DNA of 64,000 nt from Butyrivibrio sp. (GTDB lineage Bacteria; Bacillota; Clostridia; Lachnospirales; Lachnospiraceae): NCBI GenBank assembly GCA_015056565.1, contig SVGB01000014.1:1-64000 (forward strand), written 5' to 3'. The position numbers and the translations under genes are program-made. Below the pieces are notes generated by a model, which searched no databases, had not been told where the DNA came from, and saw only the letters and a list, made by a program, of their open reading frames with translations. Positions within the stretch are counted from its first letter, which is position 1, and every line of letters begins with the position of its first letter. This document shows, in pieces, positions 44,267 to 52,934 of the stretch.

Positions 44267-44293
44267 AATATTGGCATTTTGGAGGATGTTAGT

Positions 44294-44815
44294 ATGAGAA
44301 AGCTATTAGTTGTAATTGACATGCAAAAGGACTTCGTTGACGGAGCTCTTGGTACTAAGGAGGCAGTGGCTATTGTTCCAGCTGTTGTAGAGAAGATAAA
44401 GAGCTATGACATTGGTGACGTATTTGCCACAAGAGATACTCATCAGGAAAACTACATGCAGACCCAGGAGGGAGCTAATCTTCCAGTACCGCACTGCATT
44501 GAAGGCACAGAAGGCTGGGAGATTGATAAGGAAGTTGCAAAGGTCCTTGATGGCGCAACTATCATCAACAAGCCTACTTTTGGATCAACTATCCTTGCTG
44601 ACGAGATCGCGCAGATCGCTGCAAAAGAGGAAATTGAAATTGAGCTTGTGGGTCTTTGCACAGATATCTGTGTTGTGTCAAATGCTCTTATGCTGAAGGC
44701 TGTTATGCCAGAAGTTAAGATATCCGTGGACTCAAAGTGCTGCGCCGGAGTAACACCACAAAAGCACGAAGCAGCTCTTGAAACCATGCGCTCCTGCCAG
44801 ATCAACGTGATGTAA
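44294..44815 (+). CDS. isochorismatase-fold cysteine hydrolase, nicotinamidase-like
   Basis: A 173-residue cytosolic enzyme. The catalytic triad of the family is visible: Asp9 (VVIDMQKDF), Lys93 (INKPTFGS) and Cys126 (LCTDICV). The overall pattern, with RDTHQENYMQTQEG and PHCIEGTEGW, follows the clostridial nicotinamidase-like group, which hydrolyses nicotinamide or a similar amide. GGAGG lies 8 bases before ATG 44294; the track's earlier start is rejected. It is followed by a REP-like hairpin that may act as terminator. Confidence 0.85.
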   Translation: MRKLLVVIDMQKDFVDGALGTKEAVAIVPAVVEKIKSYDIGDVFATRDTHQENYMQTQEGANLPVPHCIEGTEGWEIDKEVAKVLDGATIINKPTFGSTILADEIAQIAAKEEIEIELVGLCTDICVVSNALMLKAVMPEVKISVDSKCCAGVTPQKHEAALETMRSCQINVM

Positions 44816-44825
44816 CGAAACAAGA

Positions 44826-44918
44826 CAACAGGGGTGGACCATGGGGACGGGGTTAGTGGTTCATTGGAATGATTTCCAATGAACCACTAACCCCGTCCCC
44901 ATGGTCCACCCCCTGTTG
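44826..44918. repeat. REP-like inverted repeat with GGGGACGG core
   Basis: Arms 44826-44869 and 44874-44918 are perfect reverse complements except for one extra G/C, with loop TGAT. The arm contains CCATGGGGACGGGGTTAGTG. It shares the GGGGACGG core with the element at 20748 but the flanking sequence differs, so the two are not simple copies. It can form a very stable hairpin and lies just after the hydrolase stop codon. Confidence 0.8.
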
Positions 44919-45052
44919 CATATGTACAATATTACTTTACTGCTTTAAAGCAAGTTGTGCATCTTTTATAGTTTTTGTGTGATAATCAGACAAAATATGT
45001 ACAAGATTTTTGTTAATAAGTACAAAAAATAAAAAATATATAAACAACCCTA

Positions 45053-45081
45053 TTGCATTTTGCACAAAGTGGCGATATGAT
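45053..45081 (+). promoter_or_regulatory. glp operon promoter
   Basis: TTGCAT (45053-45058) and TATGAT (45076-45081) are separated by 17 bases. The predicted leader is about 180 bases and contains the attenuator at 45209. The AT-rich stretch 44919-45052 upstream shows no gene and no clear cre site. Confidence 0.6.
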
Positions 45082-45208
45082 TAGTTTGTCGTTAAGAACT
45101 GACCGATAGTCGAGATTGTAATATTTGGATTCTTGGAAAGTTAACGGTGGCAATATGATCAGTCATTATTTAAAAATTATAGAGAGCCTTGAGAAAAGAG
45201 TAAGGGTT

Positions 45209-45250
45209 AAATGAGGGAGAACCTCATTTTACTTTGTTTGCTCTTTTTTT
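45209..45250 (+). terminator. leader attenuator before glpP, candidate GlpP target
   Basis: The stem AAATGAGG/CCTCATTT with loop GAGAA is followed by TACTTTGTTTGCTCTTTTTTT. It lies in the operon leader just before glpP, so transcription would stop here unless relieved. GlpP is a glycerol-3-phosphate-responsive antiterminator in Bacillus, making this hairpin its probable target and the operon autoregulated. Confidence 0.7.
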
Positions 45251-45266
45251 ATTTGACTTATTGGGT

Positions 45267-45848
45267 ATGAAAAATCGTGAATTTATTAACAAGATTGAGA
45301 TAAATCCTATCATCGCAGCAGTAAAAAATGATGAGGGACTTGAAACAGCACTTACAGAAGATGTGGAGATCATCTTTGTGCTATACGGGGATATATGTAC
45401 GATCCCGGGAATAGTAAAAAAGATAAAACAGGCCGGTAAGGTGGCTATGGTCCATGTGGACCTTATAACAGGGCTTAATAACTCCAAGGATGTGTGCCTT
45501 GACTTTATCAAGAATAACACAGAGGCTGACGGGATCATTACAACCAAGAGCAACCTCATAGCTCACGCCAAAGAGCTTGAGCTAAATACAGTGCTTCGAT
45601 ACTTCATCCTGGATAGCATGGCACTTCAGAATATTGAGAAGCAGGCAAAGAGTCCTGGAGTAAGGCCAGATATCATAGAGTTTTTACCAGGTATCGTTCT
45701 TCCTAAGATGATCAAGAGGATCAACAAGGTCAGCAGAGTTCCGATAATAGCCGGGGGGCTTATCGCGGACAAGGAAGATGTAATGAATGCTCTGGACGCC
45801 GGGGCACTTGCAATCTCAACCACCAATGAGATGGTTTGGGGGCTTTAA
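45267..45848 (+). CDS. glpP: glycerol-3-phosphate responsive antiterminator
   Basis: A 193-residue TIM-barrel-like RNA-binding regulator. It carries the GlpP core: NPIIAAVKN, VFVLYGDICTIP-like segment, HVDLITGL, DGIITTKSNLI, RYFILDS, PDIIEFLPG and IIAGGLI. With glycerol-3-phosphate bound, GlpP prevents termination in glp leaders. The start is ATG 45267, downstream of the T-run of the leader terminator; its ribosome site is weak. It is followed 62 bases later by glpK. Confidence 0.92.
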   Translation: MKNREFINKIEINPIIAAVKNDEGLETALTEDVEIIFVLYGDICTIPGIVKKIKQAGKVAMVHVDLITGLNNSKDVCLDFIKNNTEADGIITTKSNLIAHAKELELNTVLRYFILDSMALQNIEKQAKSPGVRPDIIEFLPGIVLPKMIKRINKVSRVPIIAGGLIADKEDVMNALDAGALAISTTNEMVWGL

Positions 45849-45907
45849 AGAGAAGTTAAAGCGAGAGAGCTTTAAATAATTTTTTCACAAGAAAAAAGGA
45901 GGGTTAA

Positions 45908-47413
<1,506 letters not shown>

Positions 47414-47475
47414 TAAGCGGTCAGACTAAATTAGTGAAAAAAAATTTACATATACTCAAAAGGGGGTAAAAACAA

Positions 47476-48198
47476 ATGAGTGTTTATTTAGGCGAGTTTA
47501 TTGGAACTATGTTACTTGTTCTTCTTGGCGATGGCGTTTGCTGTAACGTAAGCCTTGAGAAGTCAGGCTTCAAGGGTGGCGGAGCTGTTCACATCCTTAT
47601 CGGATGGGGTATGGCAGTTATGGTTCCTGCATTTGCAATGAGCAATTTCACAGGATGCCCTTCAGCATTTAACCCTGCAGTTACAATTGGTATCGCTATC
47701 AGAAGTGGTGACTGGAGCACAGTAGTTGGCCAGATCATAGCTCAGATGCTTGGTGGATTCCTTGGCGCAGCTATCCTTATGGTTCTCTATGGAGATCACA
47801 TCAAGGCTACAGCTAATGATGATGTTGTTCGCGGATGCTTCTGCACAGCACCTTCAATTCCTAACCAGGTACTGAACTTCCTTTCAGAGTTCGTAGCTAC
47901 ATTCGTTCTTGTTTTCACACTGGCTCTTATCCCAGCTGGAACAGACCGTGTTGTATGGCCACTTGTTTACGGTGTAATCGTTGCTTGCGGCGCTTCCTTC
48001 GGTGGACTTACAGGATACGCTATGAACGCAGCAAGAGATACAGCTCCTCGTCTTGCATACCTCTGCCTTGCACCTAACTTTGGCAAGAAGAATGGTAACT
48101 GGAGCTATGGCTGGATCCCTGCAGTAGCACCTATCTGCGGCGGTATCGTTGCATCTCTTCTTTACAATGCACTTGCAGCTGCTCACATGTTTGGTTAA
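47476..48198 (+). CDS. glpF: glycerol uptake facilitator (MIP family)
   Basis: A 240-residue six-helix channel. The two half-helix motifs are FNPAVTIG and MNAARDTAPR; the aspartate after the second NPA-like motif (here NAARD, with Ala for Pro) is the aquaglyceroporin signature. GGGGG precedes ATG 47476. It passes glycerol across the membrane to GlpK. The second motif NAA is a small departure from NPA seen also in other Firmicute GlpF. Confidence 0.95.
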   Translation: MSVYLGEFIGTMLLVLLGDGVCCNVSLEKSGFKGGGAVHILIGWGMAVMVPAFAMSNFTGCPSAFNPAVTIGIAIRSGDWSTVVGQIIAQMLGGFLGAAILMVLYGDHIKATANDDVVRGCFCTAPSIPNQVLNFLSEFVATFVLVFTLALIPAGTDRVVWPLVYGVIVACGASFGGLTGYAMNAARDTAPRLAYLCLAPNFGKKNGNWSYGWIPAVAPICGGIVASLLYNALAAAHMFG

Positions 48199-48267
48199 TC
48201 AAATATGATTTGTGCTTGCACAAAGACCAAATTGTAGTATTATTAATTTAACTTGATATTGAAGCGG

Positions 48268-48324
48268 AGGCGAGAGTGAGCACATATCTGTGGGGAACAC
48301 AGTTTGCTTTCTCTCGCCTTTTTT
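48268..48324 (+). terminator. attenuator between glpF and the glpA-like gene
   Basis: An outer stem AGGCGAGAG/CTCTCGCCT is followed by TTTTTT. Inside it lies the hairpin CTGTG-GGGAA-CACAG. The small hairpin shares loop form GRGAA with the hairpin before glpP but has a different stem. It could be a second GlpP-controlled antitermination site, so the dehydrogenase genes are tuned separately from uptake. Confidence 0.7.
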
Positions 48325-48370
48325 GAGCAAAGCTATTGTTTATCTATATCGATCTATAAAGGAGACAATT

Positions 48371-49822
48371 ATGACGTACGATGTGATCGTGATCGGAGCT
48401 GGTGTTACCGGTTCTGCAGTCGCAAGAGAGCTTTCCAAATATGAAGCTGAAGTTTGCGTACTGGAAAAATGCGAGGATGTCTGTGAGGGAACATCCAAAG
48501 CTAATTCAGCCATCGTTCACGCTGGATTTGACGCAGCTGTTGGTTCACTTATGGCCAAACTCAACGTCCGCGGCAACGAGATGATGGATGATCTTGCAAG
48601 AGACCTGGATATACCATTTAAGAGAAATGGATCTATGGTTGTATGCATCCACAAGGAAGCTCTTGACGGGCTTAAGGACCTTTATGACAGAGGCGTAAAA
48701 AATGGTGTTAAGGATCTTAAAATCTTAACTAGAGAAGAAGCTCTTGAAATGGAGCCAAATCTTTCTGAAAACGTAGAAGGAGCACTTTGGGCTCCAACAG
48801 GTGGAATCATCTGTCCGTTCGAACTCAACATTGCTATGGCTGAAAACGCTAATATGAATGGCGTTGACTTCCGCTTTAACACAGAAGTTGAAGATATCAA
48901 AAAAGGCGAAGACGGCAACTGGCACCTGCGCACCAACAACGGTGAGTATGTTGCAAGATATGTTGTCAATGCAGCTGGTGTCTATGCTGATAAGATCCAC
49001 AATATGGTAAGTGCAGACAAGATGCACATCATCGAGCGTAGAGGTGATTATTGCCTTCTTGATAAGACTGTCGGAGGACATGTAAAGCACACGATCTTCC
49101 CACAGCCTACAAAACTTGGTAAAGGCGTTCTTGTATCTCCTACAGTTCATGGAAACCTCATTGTTGGTCCTACAGCAGTAGACATTGAGAACAAGGAAGG
49201 AAACAACACCACAGCAGCTGGTATCGATGATCTTATTGCCAAGGCAGGAGATCACGTAAGAAACCTTCCTATTAGGAACGTTATCACATCCTTTGCTGGG
49301 CTTCGTGCTCATGAGGAGCATCACGAGTTCATAATCAAGGAAGTTGATGATGCCAAGAACTTTATCGACTGCGCCGGAATAGAGTCTCCAGGTCTTACCA
49401 GCAGCCCTGCTATAGGCGAGATGGTTGGAAACATGATGAAGGAAATGATGAACCTTAAGCCTAAGGCAAACTGGATCAGCACCCGTAAGGGTGTTAAGAA
49501 GACAGAAGGTCTTAGCATTGAAGAGAGAAATGAGCTCATCAAAAAGAATCCTGCATATGGAACAATCATCTGCAGATGTGAGTCCATTACTGAGGGAGAG
49601 ATCCTTGATGCTATCCACAGACCACTTGGAGCAAGAAGCCTTGACGGCGTAAAGAGAAGAACTCGCGCCGGAATGGGCAGATGTCAGGCTGGTTTCTGCT
49701 CACCACGTACAATGGAGATCCTCCACAGAGAGCTTGGTATTCCATATGAGAAGATCACCAAGAGCGGCGGTAAATCCAACATTGTACTTGAGAGAACAAA
49801 AGGGGAGGTAAGCGGGTCATGA
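48371..49822 (+). CDS. glpA: FAD-dependent glycerol-3-phosphate dehydrogenase-like protein
   Basis: A 483-residue flavoprotein with N-terminal FAD motif VIVIGAGVTGSAVAREL, the DAO-type core (ANSAIVHAGFD, VNAAGVYAD, HEEHHEFII), and a C-terminal BFD-like [2Fe-2S] domain, CRCESITEGEI...RCQAGFC. This is the architecture of clostridial GlpA-type subunits, which oxidise glycerol-3-phosphate to dihydroxyacetone phosphate. AAAGGAGAC precedes ATG 48371; the track start lies inside the attenuator. The stop overlaps the next gene (ATGA). Confidence 0.85.
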   Translation: MTYDVIVIGAGVTGSAVARELSKYEAEVCVLEKCEDVCEGTSKANSAIVHAGFDAAVGSLMAKLNVRGNEMMDDLARDLDIPFKRNGSMVVCIHKEALDGLKDLYDRGVKNGVKDLKILTREEALEMEPNLSENVEGALWAPTGGIICPFELNIAMAENANMNGVDFRFNTEVEDIKKGEDGNWHLRTNNGEYVARYVVNAAGVYADKIHNMVSADKMHIIERRGDYCLLDKTVGGHVKHTIFPQPTKLGKGVLVSPTVHGNLIVGPTAVDIENKEGNNTTAAGIDDLIAKAGDHVRNLPIRNVITSFAGLRAHEEHHEFIIKEVDDAKNFIDCAGIESPGLTSSPAIGEMVGNMMKEMMNLKPKANWISTRKGVKKTEGLSIEERNELIKKNPAYGTIICRCESITEGEILDAIHRPLGARSLDGVKRRTRAGMGRCQAGFCSPRTMEILHRELGIPYEKITKSGGKSNIVLERTKGEVSGS

Positions 49823-51087
49823 AGACATATGATATCGTAATTGTAGGCGGCGGCCCTGCTGGCCTTGCGGCAGCTGTAGCTGCAAAAGAAGCTGGTAATG
49901 ACAGCATTTTGATCCTTGAAAGAGATCATGAGCTTGGCGGAATCCTCAATCAGTGCATCCACAATGGTTTTGGACTTCACACCTTCAAGGAAGAACTCAC
50001 AGGTCCTGAATATGCTTACCGTTTCATCAAGCAGGTGCTTGATCTTGGTATAGAGTATAAACTCAACACAATGGTTATGGACATTGCTGCAGACAAGACT
50101 GTCACGGCAATGAACAGAGAAGATGGAATGTTCCAGATCCCTGCCAAGGCAGTTATCCTTGCAATGGGGTGCAGAGAACGTCCTCGTGGAGCCCTTAACA
50201 TCCCTGGATATCGTCCTGCAGGTATCTTCTCAGCAGGTACAGCCCAGAGACTTGTTAACATCGAAGGCTACATGCCAGGAAGAGAAGTAGTTATCCTTGG
50301 ATCTGGTGATATCGGACTTATCATGGCAAGAAGAATGACTCTTGAGGGCGCCAAAGTTAAGGTTGTAGCAGAGCTTCTTCCTTATTCCGGAGGACTTAAG
50401 AGAAATATCGTTCAGTGTCTTGATGACTATGGAATCCCTCTTAAGCTGTCCCACACAGTAGTTGATATTGAGGGAAAAGAGCATGTGACAGCCGTTACTA
50501 TTGCTGAGGTTGGCCCTGACAGAAAGCCTATTCCTGGAACAGAAGAAAGGTATACCTGCGACACACTCCTTCTTTCCTGTGGACTTATCCCAGAGAACGA
50601 GCTTTCAAGATCTGCCGGCGTTACAATGAATCCTGTAACCTCAGGTCCTATAGTTAACGAGTCACTTGAGACCAATATCCCTGGCGTATTTGCCTGCGGA
50701 AACGTCCTTCATGTACATGATCTTGTTGACTATGTTTCTGAAGAAGCTAAGAGAGCTGGTCAGAACGCTGTTAAGTATATTGCAGATGGCTGCAAGGATG
50801 AAAAGGGAAGCGACGTGATCGAACTCTTTGCTACTGAGGGAGCCAGATATACTGTTCCAAGTACTATCAACAAGGCAAGAATGGATGACCTTCTTACCGT
50901 AAGATTCAGAGTTGGTGATGTTTACAAGAACTCATTCGTAAGTGTTTACTTTGATGATGAGAGAGTAATGCACAACGAGAAGAGGATCCTGGCTCCTGGT
51001 GAGATGGAACAGATCATCCTTCAGAAAAAGAAACTTGACGAGTATCCAAATCTTAAGAAGATAACTGTAAAGATAGAAAAGGAGTGA
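49819..51087 (+). CDS. NAD(P)/FAD-dependent oxidoreductase of the glp operon
   Basis: A 422-residue two-dinucleotide-fold flavoprotein. The FAD motif IVIVGGGPAGLAAA is at the N-terminus and the NAD(P) motif VVILGSGDIGLIMARR is near residue 155, with VFACGNVLHVHDLVDYVSEE near the C-terminus. It likely passes electrons from the GlpA-like subunit to NAD or another acceptor, standing in for GlpB. It is translationally coupled to the gene before it and 7 bases from the DUF1667 gene, as in many Clostridia. Confidence 0.82.
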   Translation: MKTYDIVIVGGGPAGLAAAVAAKEAGNDSILILERDHELGGILNQCIHNGFGLHTFKEELTGPEYAYRFIKQVLDLGIEYKLNTMVMDIAADKTVTAMNREDGMFQIPAKAVILAMGCRERPRGALNIPGYRPAGIFSAGTAQRLVNIEGYMPGREVVILGSGDIGLIMARRMTLEGAKVKVVAELLPYSGGLKRNIVQCLDDYGIPLKLSHTVVDIEGKEHVTAVTIAEVGPDRKPIPGTEERYTCDTLLLSCGLIPENELSRSAGVTMNPVTSGPIVNESLETNIPGVFACGNVLHVHDLVDYVSEEAKRAGQNAVKYIADGCKDEKGSDVIELFATEGARYTVPSTINKARMDDLLTVRFRVGDVYKNSFVSVYFDDERVMHNEKRILAPGEMEQIILQKKKLDEYPNLKKITVKIEKE

Positions 51088-51094
51088 CAAGCTG

Positions 51095-51460
51095 ATGGAA
51101 ACAAGAGAACTTACATGTATCGGATGTCCCATGGGATGCCTTCTTACAGTTACTTTAGATAATGGTGAAGTTACGGAAGTAAAGGGCAATACCTGTGCAA
51201 AGGGTGACATCTACGCAAGAAAAGAAGTTGTTAATCCCACAAGGATCGTAACAAGTACAGTTAAGATAGAGGGTGGTGACAAAGAGAGAGTCTCAGTAAA
51301 AACTGCAAATGATATTCCAAAGAGCAAGATCTTTGAAGTTATGAAGGATATCGATGCAGCGTGTGTGAAGGCTCCTGTCCATATCGGAGACGTACTTGTA
51401 AAAGACGTTGCTGGATGCGGCGTTGACGTTATCGCCACAAGAAATGTAGAAGCTGTATAA
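51095..51460 (+). CDS. DUF1667 protein
   Basis: A 121-residue protein. The N-terminus CIGCPMGC and a later GNTCAKGDIYA supply four cysteines for an iron-sulfur or zinc site, as in all DUF1667 proteins. The family always accompanies the GlpA-like and FAD oxidoreductase pair and is thought to be the third subunit of that complex. GGAG precedes ATG 51095. Confidence 0.9.
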   Translation: METRELTCIGCPMGCLLTVTLDNGEVTEVKGNTCAKGDIYARKEVVNPTRIVTSTVKIEGGDKERVSVKTANDIPKSKIFEVMKDIDAACVKAPVHIGDVLVKDVAGCGVDVIATRNVEAV

Positions 51461-51491
51461 AAAAGTATTGCAACAATCATCCGGTTGATTT

Positions 51492-51540
51492 AGAATACAA
51501 AGTGTACTAATACTAATAGTACACTTTGTATTCTTTTTTT
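51492..51540 (+). terminator. glp operon terminator, possibly also a GntR operator
   Basis: A perfect 18-bp stem, AGAATACAAAGTGTACTA with its complement, and a 7-base loop are followed by seven T. The central GTGTACTA...TAGTACAC resembles operators of YtrA-type GntR repressors, and such a gene begins 107 bases later. TTGATT-17-TAATAC (51486-51514) is a possible promoter across it. Confidence 0.85.
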
Positions 51541-51556
51541 GTGTAGAGCACCTGGT

Positions 51557-51622
51557 GAGGTCTTTTCGAACCTGGTGCGAACCACTCACGTGCACTTAAA
51601 GAGGTTCTTTCGAATTTAGTGC
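51557..51622 (+). repeat. two 22-base direct repeats, 44 bases apart
   Basis: Copies at 51557-51578 and 51601-51622 match at 17 of 22 positions; all differences are transitions. The shared frame is GAGGTYYTTTCGAAYYTRGTGC. Each copy lies in an imperfect hairpin (GCACC...GGTGC and TGCAC...GTGCA). They sit between the glp terminator and the GntR start, so they may be regulator sites or a structured leader. Confidence 0.6.
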
Positions 51623-51646
51623 AGCGTGAGCTGATGAGGGAACAAC

Positions 51647-52036
51647 ATGAGCATGATTAATTTCCAGGATAGTAGACCTATCTATGAACAGATAGTCGAG
51701 AATTTCAAAATGCAGATGTATAAAGGGATCCTGCAAGAGGGCGATCAGATGCCATCTGTAAGGAGTCTTGCAGTGGAATTGTCCACCAATCCCAATACTG
51801 TTCAAAAGGCATATGCAGAGCTTGAGAGACAGGGATTTATTTACACTGTCAAAGGAAGGGGTAACTTTGTTAAGGGTGATGCTCTTTTAAAAGACAACAA
51901 GAAAAAAGAGCTTGTGGACAAGATTGTGGAGCTGTTTATGGAAGCTCATGAGATCGGATTATCAATTGATGAGCTGGTATCTGATATCAAAGAGCATCTT
52001 GCAAGGATAGAAAGTGGGGAGAAAAAGTATGATTGA
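51647..52036 (+). CDS. GntR family regulator, YtrA type
   Basis: A 129-residue regulator: GntR winged helix at residues 5-75 (RPIYEQIVENFKMQMYKG, QMPSVRSLAVELSTNPNTVQKAYAELERQG) plus a short helical dimerisation tail. This small form is the YtrA subfamily, which nearly always controls an adjacent ABC transporter and often responds to antibiotics or envelope stress. It overlaps the ABC ATPase gene by 8 bases. Confidence 0.9.
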   Translation: MSMINFQDSRPIYEQIVENFKMQMYKGILQEGDQMPSVRSLAVELSTNPNTVQKAYAELERQGFIYTVKGRGNFVKGDALLKDNKKKELVDKIVELFMEAHEIGLSIDELVSDIKEHLARIESGEKKYD

Positions 52037-52934
52037 ACTTTTAGATCTGTCTAAGGATTTTGACGAGGTAAAAGCAGTGAATAGCGTCTCATTAAATGTC
52101 CTTGATGGAGAGGTGTTTGGCCTGGTGGGGACCAATGGCGCAGGAAAGAGCACCATCCTTAGGATAATCTCAGGAGTTATAAAGCCGGATTCTGGAATTG
52201 TTCTTGTGGACAAGAGACCAGTTTACGACAACCCGGAAGTTAAGAGTGATATCTTTTATATTTCAGATGATCAGTACTTTTTGCCGGCAGCAACACCTGA
52301 AGAGATGGCAAGCTACTATGATGAGATTTACAAAAACTTTGATAAATTAAGGTTTCATAAGCTGTGTACTGGCTTTGGCATTGATACCAAAAGAAGGATA
52401 AGTACTTTTTCAAAGGGAATGAAAAAACAGGTTTCAATAATCCTTGGCCTCTGCGCAGGAACCAAGTATCTTCTTTGCGATGAGACCTTCGATGGTCTTG
52501 ATCCTGTAGTAAGACAGGGAGTTAAGAGCCTTTTTGCAGCAGATATGTCTGACAGAGGACTTACACCAATAATTGCATCCCATAACCTTAGAGAGCTTGA
52601 AGATATTTGTGATCACATAGGTCTTCTTCATCAGGGAGGAGTTATCCTTTCTGAAGACATTGAGGACATGAAGCTCAGGATGCAGAAGGTACAGTGTGTA
52701 TTCCAGAATGAAGAGGACGAAAAGGCTGCAACAGAAGGTCTTGAGGTACTTCTTCATGACAGGAGAGGAAGGCTTTCCACATATACGATCCGTGGGGACA
52801 GAGAGGAAGTGGAGAGTGCTTTCAAGAGAGGAAATCCAGTATTCTTTGAGGTTTTGGCACTTTCACTGGAAGAGATCTTTATTAGTGAAACGGAGGTAGT
52901 TGGGTATGACATCCGCAAATTTGTCCTTGGGTGA
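52029..52934 (+). CDS. ABC transporter ATP-binding protein (ABC-2 type)
   Basis: A 301-residue ATPase. Walker A is GTNGAGKST, the signature STFSKGMKKQVSI, Walker B LLCDETFDGLDP, and the switch histidine is in IASHNLRELED. The variant signature SKGMKKQ is typical of YtrB/EcsA-type exporters. A C-terminal regulatory part of about 80 residues follows. GGGGAG lies 7 bases before ATG 52029. It overlaps the permease gene that follows. Confidence 0.9.
   Translation: MIELLDLSKDFDEVKAVNSVSLNVLDGEVFGLVGTNGAGKSTILRIISGVIKPDSGIVLVDKRPVYDNPEVKSDIFYISDDQYFLPAATPEEMASYYDEIYKNFDKLRFHKLCTGFGIDTKRRISTFSKGMKKQVSIILGLCAGTKYLLCDETFDGLDPVVRQGVKSLFAADMSDRGLTPIIASHNLRELEDICDHIGLLHQGGVILSEDIEDMKLRMQKVQCVFQNEEDEKAATEGLEVLLHDRRGRLSTYTIRGDREEVESAFKRGNPVFFEVLALSLEEIFISETEVVGYDIRKFVLG

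Noticed and set aside
48725-49618. Minus-strand ORF of 297 residues opposite the glpA-like gene
   Set aside because: It is a shadow of a well-conserved flavoprotein, with no family resemblance and no ribosome site.
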